Below, piece after piece: positions 55,864-64,000 of a stretch of DNA of 64,000 bases (within the stretch, counting starts at the first letter, position 1; the number at the start of each line of letters is the position of its first letter). The position numbers were made by a program, and so were the translations under genes. The DNA comes from an uncultured Gammaproteobacteria bacterium (GTDB lineage: Bacteria; Pseudomonadota; Gammaproteobacteria; Steroidobacterales; GCA-2729495): NCBI GenBank assembly GCA_937921935.1, contig CAKZWQ010000006.1, forward strand, positions 62,001 to 126,000. Reading direction: 5' to 3'. A model generated the notes under the pieces. It was not told where the DNA came from, did not search any database, and was given only the letters and a program-made list of their open reading frames with translations.

Positions 55864-56174
55864 CGTTTCGCTCCCGTGTATTTCGGAGGCACTCGTACCG
55901 CTATCGTTTTTGTTGTCTTTGTCGTGCTCGAGTTCTCCTGGCGTCCTCCCGTTAATTAAAGCTGCTGCTTTGCCCGCGTTAGTTCCCCTAACGCTCTGAT
56001 TCAGAGTCGTCTTTTGACGTAATTCAGTCTGTGAGGCGGGTCACAATCTTTTAACTTTTATTACATAAGTCGCCGCCAGACAACTCGGACTTGGTTTCTC
56101 GCTGTCAGACCGCTCTGTCACTCTTGACAGCGCTTTGTCGCAGCGCACCAAAGGCTTTGACCGCCCTTGGCACA
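55864..56174. other. Intergenic gap upstream of prkA
   Basis: About 310 bp with no gene. It must carry the prkA promoter. In many bacteria this operon depends on sigma-54 or RpoS; I see no convincing GG-N10-GC (-24/-12) pair here, and no clear sigma-70 boxes. AT-rich tracts (TTTAACTTTTATTACATAAG) occur around 56050. Confidence 0.4.
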
Positions 56175-56212
56175 AGCAAAGAAAAGGCCCGGCAAGGCGA
56201 TTGCCGGGCCTT
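56175..56212 (-). terminator. Rho-independent terminator of the Rieske gene
   Basis: Twelve-base stem AAGGCCCGGCAA / TTGCCGGGCCTT at 56184-56195 and 56201-56212, loop GGCGA, followed on the minus strand by TTTTCTTT. It sits 27 bp beyond the stop of the Rieske oxygenase. Confidence 0.88.
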
Positions 56213-56238
56213 GATTAGGGTAAATACCCTGGCCGCGG

Positions 56239-57381
56239 CTAGCCGGCAGCCTGAAGGCCTTCGGCTGCCTCGCCGGGCATCAAGGGTACGGTCTTGTGAA
56301 CCCAGTTCTTGGGGTCTGTTTTATGGTCCGGGCAGGGGATTACCCGGATATGGGTATCCTGAAACTCGCGCCAGGCGCGCACGTCTATCCGGCCGGCCTT
56401 GTTGCCGTAGTCCACCGTCAGGGTGCGCACCTGCGCCAGTGTGCGGTCGGTGTCCACCAGCAGTTCTTCGGTTGTTGGCGCCGCCTGTCGGGGGCGGGTT
56501 GTTTTCAGCACCGCATAGTCTTCATCCATAACAATATCCCGGGTCATATCCACCAGCATTTTTTGCTCTTCGGGGGTGGAGCCGCGGACTTTGCTGCCAT
56601 CAAGTGCGGTGGTCTCGCTTTTCGGCGTCAGGATGATCATGTGGATTTGTGTATTGCCTTCGTCGATCGGAGTGACATAGGCCGTCACAATCTGCGGCGG
56701 ATAATCTGTTTGATAGTTCGTGTTGCGGGATACGCAGCTGATCACGTTGTATTCCATCATCAGCCCGCGGCTCTCGCCAAATTCACCCTTGGCGTCCCAG
56801 GCGGCATGCCAGGCCTTGACGTATTGGTCCGTGAGCTCGTGATCCACGATGGTCACACCCTTGGGCAGCCACTTGGCAAACTCGTGTATATAGTGCACAT
56901 GGCAGGGGTCGTTGTAGTTCTCCGCCATGCGCATGTAGTTGATGTCTTTGTGCCGGCTAATCACACCCTTGTGCCACTCGCCGGAATCCCACTCGGGCAT
57001 GATGTCTGGAACTGCTGGCCGCTCTGTCTCAGCCTGGTCTCCCAGGAAGACGAAAATCAGACCGTACTTTTCAGTGACGGGGTAGGCGGGTACCCGGGCC
57101 CGTTTCGGCGGCTCGGTGGGGGTCTTGGTGCCGGCGGGAATCAAAGTGCAGCGACCGGCGCCGTTGAACTCCCAGCCGTGCTGCGGGCAGGCAATGCCGC
57201 CGTTTTTGCATTCACCCAAGGTTAAGGATGCTCCACGATGGACGCACAGGTCGCTGAGGCAGTGGATCGTATCCGCGTCGTCCCGGAACAGGACGAAATC
57301 GGCGCCTAGAATCCGGACGCGCCGGGGTTTTTCGGCCAGTTCCTCGGCAATGCCGGCGACATACCAGTTGTTGATAAACAT
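56239..57381 (-). CDS. Rieske non-heme iron oxygenase, alpha subunit
   Basis: A 380-residue ring-hydroxylating-type oxygenase. The Rieske [2Fe-2S] ligands are C46-x-H48 (CVHRG) and C65-xx-H68 (CPQHGW) in the N-terminal third; the catalytic domain holds the mononuclear iron site in AENYNDPCHVHYIHEFAKW with His and His, and a late aspartate. Family members hydroxylate or demethylate aromatic and similar rings (vanillate demethylase type). It lacks a ferredoxin/reductase partner nearby, so it uses one from elsewhere. ATG 57379-57381. Confidence 0.85.
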   Translation of the reverse strand: MFINNWYVAGIAEELAEKPRRVRILGADFVLFRDDADTIHCLSDLCVHRGASLTLGECKNGGIACPQHGWEFNGAGRCTLIPAGTKTPTEPPKRARVPAYPVTEKYGLIFVFLGDQAETERPAVPDIMPEWDSGEWHKGVISRHKDINYMRMAENYNDPCHVHYIHEFAKWLPKGVTIVDHELTDQYVKAWHAAWDAKGEFGESRGLMMEYNVISCVSRNTNYQTDYPPQIVTAYVTPIDEGNTQIHMIILTPKSETTALDGSKVRGSTPEEQKMLVDMTRDIVMDEDYAVLKTTRPRQAAPTTEELLVDTDRTLAQVRTLTVDYGNKAGRIDVRAWREFQDTHIRVIPCPDHKTDPKNWVHKTVPLMPGEAAEGLQAAG

Positions 57382-57547
57382 GCGGCTGGTTCCTCAATCA
57401 CATCGGTGAGCGATGCGCGATAGCGTTGTGCAAATCAGTATATATAAGGACCGGCCTGGGTGGCCCTGCAGCGCCGGCCGCCTTAGTCATCTGCCCGGGC
57501 CATGGTCAGTTATGCAGGCTAAAGCCCGCCTGTGCAGCTAGCTGCGT

Positions 57548-59005
57548 CTAGCTGGCCTGCAGAATTTCTCCCATGACCCGTTCTGCGGAGGCCATGGCGG
57601 ACTCCATGCCGGGCTCTCGGCGCCGTGTGTGCTCGCCGGCAAAGTGGATGCGGCCCTCGGGGTTTGGCAGATCGGCTGCAAAGCGGTTCACTTGCCCGGC
57701 CGAATAACTCAGACCGCAGCCACCAATAAACGGCGTATGCCCCCAGGAATGATGGCCCATGACTTCAAGCTGGCCCCGCGATGCAGGTCTTATCTCTCCT
57801 ATCAGGTCCAGCACGCGTCGGGTGGCGGCTGCCGTATCGAACTGGTCAATCCTGCGGCTGCCCTGACCCGTCATCCAGACCAACAGGGTATGCACCTCAC
57901 CGGTGTCATCCGTCATGGCAAACACGCGCTCAAGCTGGGAGTCGGACCACATAGTTGGTTCAAAGCCATCAGCTTCCCAGAAGCGGGTCTTGGGGCGCAG
58001 GTAAAATTTGGTCACGGCGTAGTAGGGCAGCTGGGCCGTTGCCGCCGCTTTCAGGGGCGACAGGTTTGGTGTGATCTCAATGTTGCGCAGGGAGGTGAAG
58101 GGGATGGCTGCCACCAGGAAGTCACCGCGGTAGCGGGTGCCGTCCACGCAGCTTAGCTCTACGCCCCCGGCATCCTGCCGAATGCTGGCGGCGGCCTTGC
58201 CGAAATGAATTTCCGTCTTCAGGCTGGCCGCCATGGCCTCGGGGAGCCGCTGGATGCCGCCGGCTACCTGGCTGAGAGGGGCCACGGCCTGGCCCTGTTC
58301 TTTCATGGCCATGAAGGCGCGAATACCAAACTGGGTCCGCGTGGTGTCCCGGAATTGAGCCAGGGCGGAGGTCCGGTTCATGCCAATGCCGTTGTAAGTA
58401 TGGCCAAGCAGGCGAATAGCTTCCTCCGAAGTGCCCTTGTCCCGCAGGAATTTGCCGATGGGCATATCCAGAGAGGCATAGTCCGGCGATAGCCAGTCAT
58501 CGAGTTCCTTCAGTGGGTTGTGCTGATTCAGCAGCGTGGATTCCAGTCGCGCCGGTGCAATAGCCCGCTCATCGCCGACAGTGCGATTCACCTGGGCATT
58601 GGCCCAGTCTTCAGCGCTGACCAGTTGTCCGCCCACGTGGTAGCTGAAGGGCCGCACGCTAATGGAACTGGGCACGCGCTCGAGGTTGAGCCGGCGCATC
58701 ATGTCCAGCACCCGGGCATACATAGCCCCGATATCGCTGGCGCCGAGTTCATGCAAAGTGCCACCAAAGTTACGGGTCTGCACGCGGCCGCCCACGTGAT
58801 CAGATGCCTCTACCAGCCTGACCTTAAAACCGAGTTCTTCCAGTAGCATGGCTGAATACAGGCCAGCCAGGCCGGCGCCCAGGACAATAACGTCACCTGT
58901 CTCAGCTGCCCGCAGACGACGCGCACCGGCCAGGCTAATGGCTGATGCGCCCAGGCCGCCGAGAAATGCACGGCGGTTAAGAAACAACGAATTAAAATTT
59001 TTCAT
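57548..59005 (-). CDS. Tat-exported flavin amine oxidase
   Basis: A 485-residue FAD-dependent amine oxidase. It has a twin-arginine signal (NRRAFLGGLGASAISLAGA), the FAD-binding GAGLAGLYSAMLLEE motif, the RVQTRNFGG and GGIQRLPEAMAASL blocks, and the C-terminal FAGEHTRRREPGMESAMASA motif typical of monoamine oxidases. It should work in the periplasm, releasing an aldehyde, ammonia and peroxide from an amine. The ATG at 59005 starts the Tat signal; the open frame extends further to 59257 without coding character. It lies 166 bp from the Rieske gene on the same strand. Confidence 0.88.
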   Translation of the reverse strand: MKNFNSLFLNRRAFLGGLGASAISLAGARRLRAAETGDVIVLGAGLAGLYSAMLLEELGFKVRLVEASDHVGGRVQTRNFGGTLHELGASDIGAMYARVLDMMRRLNLERVPSSISVRPFSYHVGGQLVSAEDWANAQVNRTVGDERAIAPARLESTLLNQHNPLKELDDWLSPDYASLDMPIGKFLRDKGTSEEAIRLLGHTYNGIGMNRTSALAQFRDTTRTQFGIRAFMAMKEQGQAVAPLSQVAGGIQRLPEAMAASLKTEIHFGKAAASIRQDAGGVELSCVDGTRYRGDFLVAAIPFTSLRNIEITPNLSPLKAAATAQLPYYAVTKFYLRPKTRFWEADGFEPTMWSDSQLERVFAMTDDTGEVHTLLVWMTGQGSRRIDQFDTAAATRRVLDLIGEIRPASRGQLEVMGHHSWGHTPFIGGCGLSYSAGQVNRFAADLPNPEGRIHFAGEHTRRREPGMESAMASAERVMGEILQAS

Positions 59006-59132
59006 GGCTGGCTGTCCCCTGAAACCTGAACCCCATTGTGAGTTCAGCTGCCGGCTTGCGCAAATCAGCTCAGGATCGGTGTTGCTCTCTGGTAGTCTTG
59101 CGGGATTCTCAGCCGTCTGCAGAGGGAACAAC

Positions 59133-60080
59133 ATGAAAGCCGCCGTCCTGGATAAGTTTGGGCACGTGGATGTCATGGAACTGAGGGAGTTGCCGATCCC
59201 CGAGGTCGGTGACGACCAAGTGCTGATCAAAGTCGCCGCGGCCGGCATCAATCCCATCGACTGGAAGATTCGGGAAGGCTGGATGAGCGACCGCTACGGT
59301 AAGGAATTCCCCATGGTGCTGGGTTTCGATGCATCGGGAACCATCGAGAAAGTGGGCTCAGGGGTTCAGGGGTTCACGCCAGGAGATGCCGTGTTCGCGC
59401 GCTCGAATGTGGGCGCGGGTGGTTGCTATGCTGAGTACGTCGTGCTCAATGCCAACACGGTTGTGCACAAACCGGACCGGCTCAGTGATGAGGAGGCAGC
59501 CGCCATACCCCTGGCGGCCTTAACCGCTCTGAATGGCTTGCGGGACGTGGGTCGGGTAAGGCCGGGGCACAAGGTCCTGATCAATGGTGCTTCGGGCGGG
59601 GTTGGCGTCTATGCAATCCAGATCGCGAAAAACATGGGTGCAGAAGTGACCGCTGTCTGCAGTGCCGGGAACAGCGATCTGGTTCGTGAACTGGGTGCCG
59701 ACGCGGTCATCGACTATACCCGGCAGGATCCTCTGGCCAGCGGCGACACCTGGGACCTTATCTATGATGCTGTCGGTTCCTTGAAGTACCTCCAGGCGCG
59801 TGAACATTTGACCCCGGAAGGGGTCTATATGACCTTGGTACCCGTGGCCGACATCGATTTTTTCTTTCCCGGGCAGACCAAAATAGAGGCGCGGGGAGGT
59901 TACTTCCTGGTCTGGGCGCCGACCGCGGCAGACTTGCAGATCCTGGCGGACTGGGTCGATGAAGGTCGCTTGTATTCCATTATTGACAGCAGCTTTCCAC
60001 TGGATGAAATCCGGGCTGCCCACGAGCGCAGCCAGACCGAGCGTGCCAAGGGCAAGATTGTCCTGACGTTGCAGGAATGA
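59133..60080 (+). CDS. Medium-chain dehydrogenase/quinone oxidoreductase-type enzyme
   Basis: A 315-residue MDR enzyme of the zinc-independent quinone-oxidoreductase type. It begins MKAAVLDKFGHVDVMELREL, has the NADPH-binding strand VLINGASGGVGVYAIQIAK and GINPIDWKIREG near the N-terminus; zinc-site residues are absent. It reduces quinones or enones with NADPH. The start is ATG 59133 behind AGAGGG; the open frame extends upstream into unrelated sequence. A MarR-type regulator follows 34 bp later and could control it. Confidence 0.85.
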   Translation: MKAAVLDKFGHVDVMELRELPIPEVGDDQVLIKVAAAGINPIDWKIREGWMSDRYGKEFPMVLGFDASGTIEKVGSGVQGFTPGDAVFARSNVGAGGCYAEYVVLNANTVVHKPDRLSDEEAAAIPLAALTALNGLRDVGRVRPGHKVLINGASGGVGVYAIQIAKNMGAEVTAVCSAGNSDLVRELGADAVIDYTRQDPLASGDTWDLIYDAVGSLKYLQAREHLTPEGVYMTLVPVADIDFFFPGQTKIEARGGYFLVWAPTAADLQILADWVDEGRLYSIIDSSFPLDEIRAAHERSQTERAKGKIVLTLQE

Positions 60081-60114
60081 TCGGGCACAGTGGTAATGAT
60101 TATTTAGGTTTGTA

Positions 60115-60579
60115 ATGAGTCAAAAGGAAGAAATCCTGACGCCTGAAGGCCAGATGGCCCTGTTCTGGCGCATTTTGCACCTGCTGACTGCCCGTTACGG
60201 CAATCATCCCATGGGGCAGTTGCTGGTAGCCCTGACCATGGTTTTTATGAATGAACGGGGCACGCCGCCAACCATGACTGAAATTTGTGCGGCCACCGGC
60301 TTGCCCAAGTCTTCGGTGTCTCGTTATGTATCCTGGCAGATAGAACAGGGCCTGGCCCGTGAGGAAGTTGATCCAAACGATCGCCGTCGGCGACGCCTGG
60401 TTCAGACTCCGAAAGGCAAGGCCGAGTGGCGCTGGCAGGTTAAGCAGATCGGCCAGCTGTTCGATGAAATCAGTGAGCTGGATAACAGTTTCCGCTTAAG
60501 TTCCGATCGACCTGGTGCCGAGGATTTGCTGGAGCGATTGATAGAAATCAATCGTCAGGCGACGGGCAATTTCAGCTAG
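60115..60579 (+). CDS. MarR-type winged-helix regulator
   Basis: A 154-residue regulator. The DNA-binding part PTMTEICAATGLPKSSVSRYVSWQIEQGLA and the wing DPNDRRRRRLVQTPKGK match the MarR fold. Ligand unknown. It sits between the MDR oxidoreductase and the acyl-CoA synthetase, all on the plus strand, and probably governs one or both. ATG 60115. Confidence 0.8.
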   Translation: MSQKEEILTPEGQMALFWRILHLLTARYGNHPMGQLLVALTMVFMNERGTPPTMTEICAATGLPKSSVSRYVSWQIEQGLAREEVDPNDRRRRRLVQTPKGKAEWRWQVKQIGQLFDEISELDNSFRLSSDRPGAEDLLERLIEINRQATGNFS

Positions 60580-60714
60580 TCATCCTTGTCAGACGATCTC
60601 GGCCGCGCCTTTTGCCAGCTTTTTATTCGACTGTCAGTATGGTGACATCAAAAGTCAGAATTTCCTGCCAGCGGGTGGCTCGGGTCCGGTAATCCCTTTC
60701 TCTATGGACAGACG

Positions 60715-62589
60715 TTGACTAGCGACTATTCACGTAGTTATCAGGGCTCCCTTGCCGAGCCCGAGGCTTTCTGGGCAGAGGCGGCCCAGGGTATTCACTG
60801 GTTCCGGGAGTGGGATCAGGTCCTGGACTGCCGAGATGCACCCGCCGGGCGCTGGTTCACGGGTGGCATGCTTAACACCTGTTATAACGCGGTGGACCGG
60901 CACGTAGCGGCCGGACGCGGCGCGCAAACGGCATTAATTTACGACAGTGCAATGACCGGCGCCCGGTCCAAGCTCAGCTACGCGGAACTTCAGCATGACG
61001 TAGCGCGCTTTGCCGGTGTCTTGACGGAGTTGTCCGTCGCTCAGGGTGATCGGGTGATCATCTACATGCCCATGGTGCCCGAGACCGTCATTGCCATGCT
61101 CGCCTGCGCGCGCATTGGTGCCGTGCATTCAGTGGTGTTCGGTGGCTTTGCGGCGAATGAGTTGGCCCACCGAATTGATGATGCCGAGCCGCGTCTGATT
61201 GTTGCAGCCAGTTGCGGGTTGGAGCCCGGCCGGACAGTCGCCTACAAGCCGTTGCTGGACGCGGCCATTGAGCAGGCCGTTCATCAGCCTGATGGCTGCA
61301 TCATCTTGCAGCGAGAGCAACTGCGAGCTCAGCTGTCGGCTTTGGATTACGACTGGCATGATCTGCTGGCGAAAGCCGCGCCTGTTGATTGTGTGCCAGT
61401 GGCGGCAACGGACCCCTTGTACATTCTTTATACCTCGGGCACCACGGGCCAACCCAAAGGCATTGTGCGCGATAACGGCGGACATGCCGTGGCTATGCAC
61501 TGGAGCATGCAGGCTATCTACGGCGTAGATGCCGGCGATGTTTTCTGGGCGGCCTCCGATGTGGGCTGGGTGGTGGGGCATTCCTATATTGTCTATGGAC
61601 CCTTGCTGCGCGGCTGTACCACGGTTGTTTTTGAGGGCAAACCTGTGGGTACGCCTGATGCGGGCGCCTTCTGGCGCGTGATTGCCGATCATGGGGTTAG
61701 TGCCCTGTTTACTGCGCCCACAGCAATCCGGGCCATTCGACGGGATGATTCCGCAGGCGAGCTGCTAGGGCAATATGACCTGAGTTCACTCAGAACATTG
61801 TTTCTCGCCGGTGAACGCTGCGACCCGGCAACCTTGGCCTGGGCTGGCGAAAAGCTCGGCGTGCCGGTAATCGATCACTGGTGGCAAACGGAGTCCGGCT
61901 GGGCTATTGCCGGCAATCCGATGGGCCTCGGTCGCTTCGAGATTAAACCGGGTTCGGCTGGCCGCGCCATGCCCGGCTGGGATGTTCAGGTACTCGATGA
62001 TGTGGGTTCACCGTTGCAGGCGGGAGAGAGCGGAGCGATTGTTTGTCGCTTGCCTTTGCCGCCGGGCAGTTTGCCAGCCCTGTGGCATGACGAGGAACGC
62101 TTCCGCGAAGCTTACTTTGATCGATTTCCTGGTTACTACCAGTCAGGCGATGCGGGTTATATAGACGCAGACGGCTACCTCTACGTGATGAGTCGCACGG
62201 ATGACGTGATAAATGTCGCCGGTCATCGCTTGTCCACCGGTGTAATTGAAGAGATCCTCGCTACGCATCCCGACGTGGCGGAATGTGCCGTGACGGGTAT
62301 TCACGATGAACTGAAGGGCCAGGTACCCATGGGCTTTGTGGTGTTGAAAGCAAACGTCAGCCGGGCTGAGCCTGAACTGATCGGCGAGTTACAGGCCCTG
62401 GTCCGTGAGCAGCTCGGGCCGGTGGCTGCCTTCCGCAAGGCCTTGGTCGTGCTGCGCCTGCCCAAAACACGCTCCGGCAAGATACTGCGGCGGACCTTGC
62501 GTAACATGGTGGATGGCGAAGCCTATTCAATCCCGCCAACCATTGATGACCCGGCGATTCTCGACGAGATTGCCGACCGACTGGCTTAG
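60715..62589 (+). CDS. prpE: Propionyl-CoA synthetase (PrpE)-type acyl-CoA ligase
   Basis: A 624-residue adenylate-forming enzyme of the acetyl/propionyl-CoA synthetase type. P-loop-like motif ILYTSGTTGQPKGIVRDNGG, then WAASDVGWVVGHSYIVYGPL, IDHWWQTESGWAIAGNP, YQSGDAGYIDADGYLYVMSR and the C-terminal lysine in KTRSGKILRRTLRNM, in the order and length of PrpE. It converts propionate (or a similar short acid) to its CoA ester. Methylcitrate-cycle genes are not nearby. Start TTG 60715. Confidence 0.86.
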   Translation: MTSDYSRSYQGSLAEPEAFWAEAAQGIHWFREWDQVLDCRDAPAGRWFTGGMLNTCYNAVDRHVAAGRGAQTALIYDSAMTGARSKLSYAELQHDVARFAGVLTELSVAQGDRVIIYMPMVPETVIAMLACARIGAVHSVVFGGFAANELAHRIDDAEPRLIVAASCGLEPGRTVAYKPLLDAAIEQAVHQPDGCIILQREQLRAQLSALDYDWHDLLAKAAPVDCVPVAATDPLYILYTSGTTGQPKGIVRDNGGHAVAMHWSMQAIYGVDAGDVFWAASDVGWVVGHSYIVYGPLLRGCTTVVFEGKPVGTPDAGAFWRVIADHGVSALFTAPTAIRAIRRDDSAGELLGQYDLSSLRTLFLAGERCDPATLAWAGEKLGVPVIDHWWQTESGWAIAGNPMGLGRFEIKPGSAGRAMPGWDVQVLDDVGSPLQAGESGAIVCRLPLPPGSLPALWHDEERFREAYFDRFPGYYQSGDAGYIDADGYLYVMSRTDDVINVAGHRLSTGVIEEILATHPDVAECAVTGIHDELKGQVPMGFVVLKANVSRAEPELIGELQALVREQLGPVAAFRKALVVLRLPKTRSGKILRRTLRNMVDGEAYSIPPTIDDPAILDEIADRLA

Positions 62590-62664
62590 CAGGCCTTATT
62601 AACTGGCCGTGATTGATTTGCACATGAGATCAGGCCACGAAACATCACGCAGGAGTTGCTCACG

Positions 62665-63747
62665 ATGGCTACTGAAAACAAACCTATAGAGCAATACATG
62701 GCCCTGGCCCTGCAGCCGATGATGGTGGGGGCTCACGAGCGCGCGGATATTCAGCGTAACCTTGATCACATTGCGGAGCTGGCCTTCGCTGCCAAAAATG
62801 TCACAGAGATCGAGTTGCCCGTGCGTCTTTACGCCATCCCTGAGGGCGCCTTACAGGGCTTTACGGACGAGATTTTTGACTGGGACCATCGGGACTATAT
62901 CGAACGCATGGCCATCGAGATTCCAGGTAAAGAGACGGATTACCTCGGTGAAGTCGCCCGCGGCCTCGATGCCTTTATCGTGGGCCAGGCCAAGGCGGTG
63001 CACCCGGAATTTCCCGAGCGTTTTTTCAACTGTGCCTTCATCATTGATCGTCAGGGTCAGGTTATCCATAAGCATTACAAGATGCAGGTTTTTGCCCGCG
63101 AGCATTCCACGGTGCCCCATGACGTGTGGGACAAGTGGGTGGAGTTGTACGGTGAGAATCTGGATGCATTTTTCCCCGTTACGGATACAGAAATTGGTCG
63201 TATTGGTTGCCTGATCTGTATGGAAGGCAGCTTTCCTGAAACGGCGCGTGGTTTGGCGATGAACGGGGCCGAAATCATCTACCGGCCCAGTTATCCCGAG
63301 CCCTATGTCTCCAATGGCTTGTGGGAAGTGCAGAACCGGGCCCGCGCGCTGGATAACACGGTCTTTGTCATCGCACCCAATCCGGCGGGCTATGCGCCAT
63401 CGTCTGATAGCGCCTTTCCCCTGGATATGTTCGGCGGCCAGTCCATGATCGTGGACTATCAGGGCCGCATGCTGGCTAATCATCGGCCGGGCGGGGCGGC
63501 TTCCTACGCCGGTGCCATTATTGATATTGAAGGTCTGCGCCAATACCGGGAGCGCACCTTGTGGGGTAACTGGCTGAAAGATCTGCGCACGGAGCAATAC
63601 CGGCTAATTTACGATCAGCCCATGTATGAAAAAAACCTGTGCCTTGATAAGCCCCCGATGAAGCATGCGCCCAACGATGAAGTTGTGCGCGCAGCCGTTG
63701 AGCGCGTGTTCGACAAGGGCATCTACAAGCGTCCGGCGCGACGTTGA
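62665..63747 (+). CDS. Nitrilase-superfamily carbon-nitrogen hydrolase
   Basis: A 360-residue C-N hydrolase. The catalytic triad is visible: Glu60 in YAIPEGALQGF, Lys139 in HKHYKMQVF, Cys185 in GCLICMEGSFPE. It hydrolyses an amide or nitrile to the acid. ATG 62665 is chosen (AGGAG upstream); TTG 62656 adds three residues. It follows PrpE by 75 bp and could supply an acid for it. A CMD-family gene follows 42 bp later. Confidence 0.88.
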   Translation: MATENKPIEQYMALALQPMMVGAHERADIQRNLDHIAELAFAAKNVTEIELPVRLYAIPEGALQGFTDEIFDWDHRDYIERMAIEIPGKETDYLGEVARGLDAFIVGQAKAVHPEFPERFFNCAFIIDRQGQVIHKHYKMQVFAREHSTVPHDVWDKWVELYGENLDAFFPVTDTEIGRIGCLICMEGSFPETARGLAMNGAEIIYRPSYPEPYVSNGLWEVQNRARALDNTVFVIAPNPAGYAPSSDSAFPLDMFGGQSMIVDYQGRMLANHRPGGAASYAGAIIDIEGLRQYRERTLWGNWLKDLRTEQYRLIYDQPMYEKNLCLDKPPMKHAPNDEVVRAAVERVFDKGIYKRPARR

Positions 63748-63789
63748 CGACGATGCGCGGCAATTCAAAGACTCTAAGAGGACTGGAGT

Positions 63790-64000
63790 TTGGCTCGTAT
63801 ACCTTATCCTGACCCGGCCAGCCTGACTGACTCAAACCGAGAGTTTCTGGCCAGCCTGCCGCAGCTGAACATCTCGCGTTTGCTGGCGGGTAGTTCAGCC
63901 ATGTTCCAGCCTCTTACCCAGGTCTTTAACGCCTATCTGAATCACGGCGAACTCGACCCTGCGATTCGGGAGGTCGCCATTCTAAGAGTGGGCTATTTAC
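63790..64000 (+). CDS. Carboxymuconolactone decarboxylase/AhpD-family protein (5' part)
   Basis: The first about 70 residues of a CMD-family protein; the gene runs off the right edge. It begins LARIPYPDPASLTDSNREFL, and continues LNHGELDPAIREVAILRVGY, the helix typical of the AhpD-like core. The cysteine motif lies beyond the window. TTG 63790 is used with GGAG seven bases before it. It follows the C-N hydrolase at 42 bp, so is probably in the same operon. Confidence 0.8.
   Translation, partial: MARIPYPDPASLTDSNREFLASLPQLNISRLLAGSSAMFQPLTQVFNAYLNHGELDPAIREVAILRVGYL

Overview
The window reads as a chromosomal segment of a moderately GC-rich Gram-negative bacterium, most likely a gammaproteobacterium, perhaps a marine or environmental lineage. 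This is inferred from the gene set (FadL, LptG-type permease, monomeric NADP-isocitrate dehydrogenase, CpxAR-like two-component pair, PrkA-YeaH-SpoVR stress operon); there is no rRNA, tRNA or other phylogenetic marker to prove it. Genes are tightly packed, GTG and TTG starts are common, and many neighbours overlap or abut. No CRISPR array, IS element, integrase or prophage was seen.

Region 1 (about 0.8-24.2 kb) is the striking part. It holds what looks like a complete bacterial sphingolipid (ceramide) pathway: a serine-palmitoyltransferase-type enzyme with its own acyl carrier protein, an acyl-AMP ligase that could load that carrier, an extended SDR resembling the ceramide reductase CerR, and a GNAT-like protein resembling the bacterial ceramide synthase. 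A lipid kinase, a metallophosphoesterase and two nucleotidyltransferase-like proteins could build a phosphorylated headgroup. Around this core lie genes I do not know as a described set: three ELM1-family (glycosyltransferase-like) paralogues, two paralogous DPD-motif glycosyltransferase-like proteins, three PAPS-dependent sulfotransferases, a 2-oxoglutarate/Fe(II) oxygenase, an LpxL-type acyltransferase, an MsbA-type ABC exporter and an orphan LptG-type permease. My working hypothesis is synthesis and export of a sulfated, glycosylated sphingolipid.

Region 2 (24.3-38.5 kb) is mixed: a lipoprotein cytochrome c, a tannase/feruloyl-esterase-type hydrolase with a methyltransferase, a divergent MFS transporter with an IclR regulator, an AspT/YidE-type transporter, a short GlpD-like oxidoreductase, an orphan periplasmic binding protein, an NmrA-like protein, a CpxAR-like pair, and a ferredoxin translationally coupled to an unknown multispanning membrane protein.

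Region 3 (38.7-48 kb) has a FabH-like ketosynthase, a small secreted protein of unknown function, a decayed LLM-class oxidoreductase pseudogene, a sugar C-methyltransferase-like protein, inorganic pyrophosphatase, an OafA-type acyltransferase and monomeric isocitrate dehydrogenase.

Region 4 (48.3-55.9 kb) starts with a fourth, more distant sulfotransferase followed by an MFS transporter and a protein that may belong to the bilin-reductase/red-chlorophyll-catabolite-reductase fold. The conserved prkA-yeaH-spoVR operon follows on the other strand.

Region 5 (56.2-64 kb) looks catabolic: a Rieske oxygenase, a Tat-exported amine oxidase, an MDR oxidoreductase, a MarR-type regulator, a PrpE-type acyl-CoA synthetase, a nitrilase-superfamily amidase, and the start of a carboxymuconolactone-decarboxylase-family gene that runs off the window.
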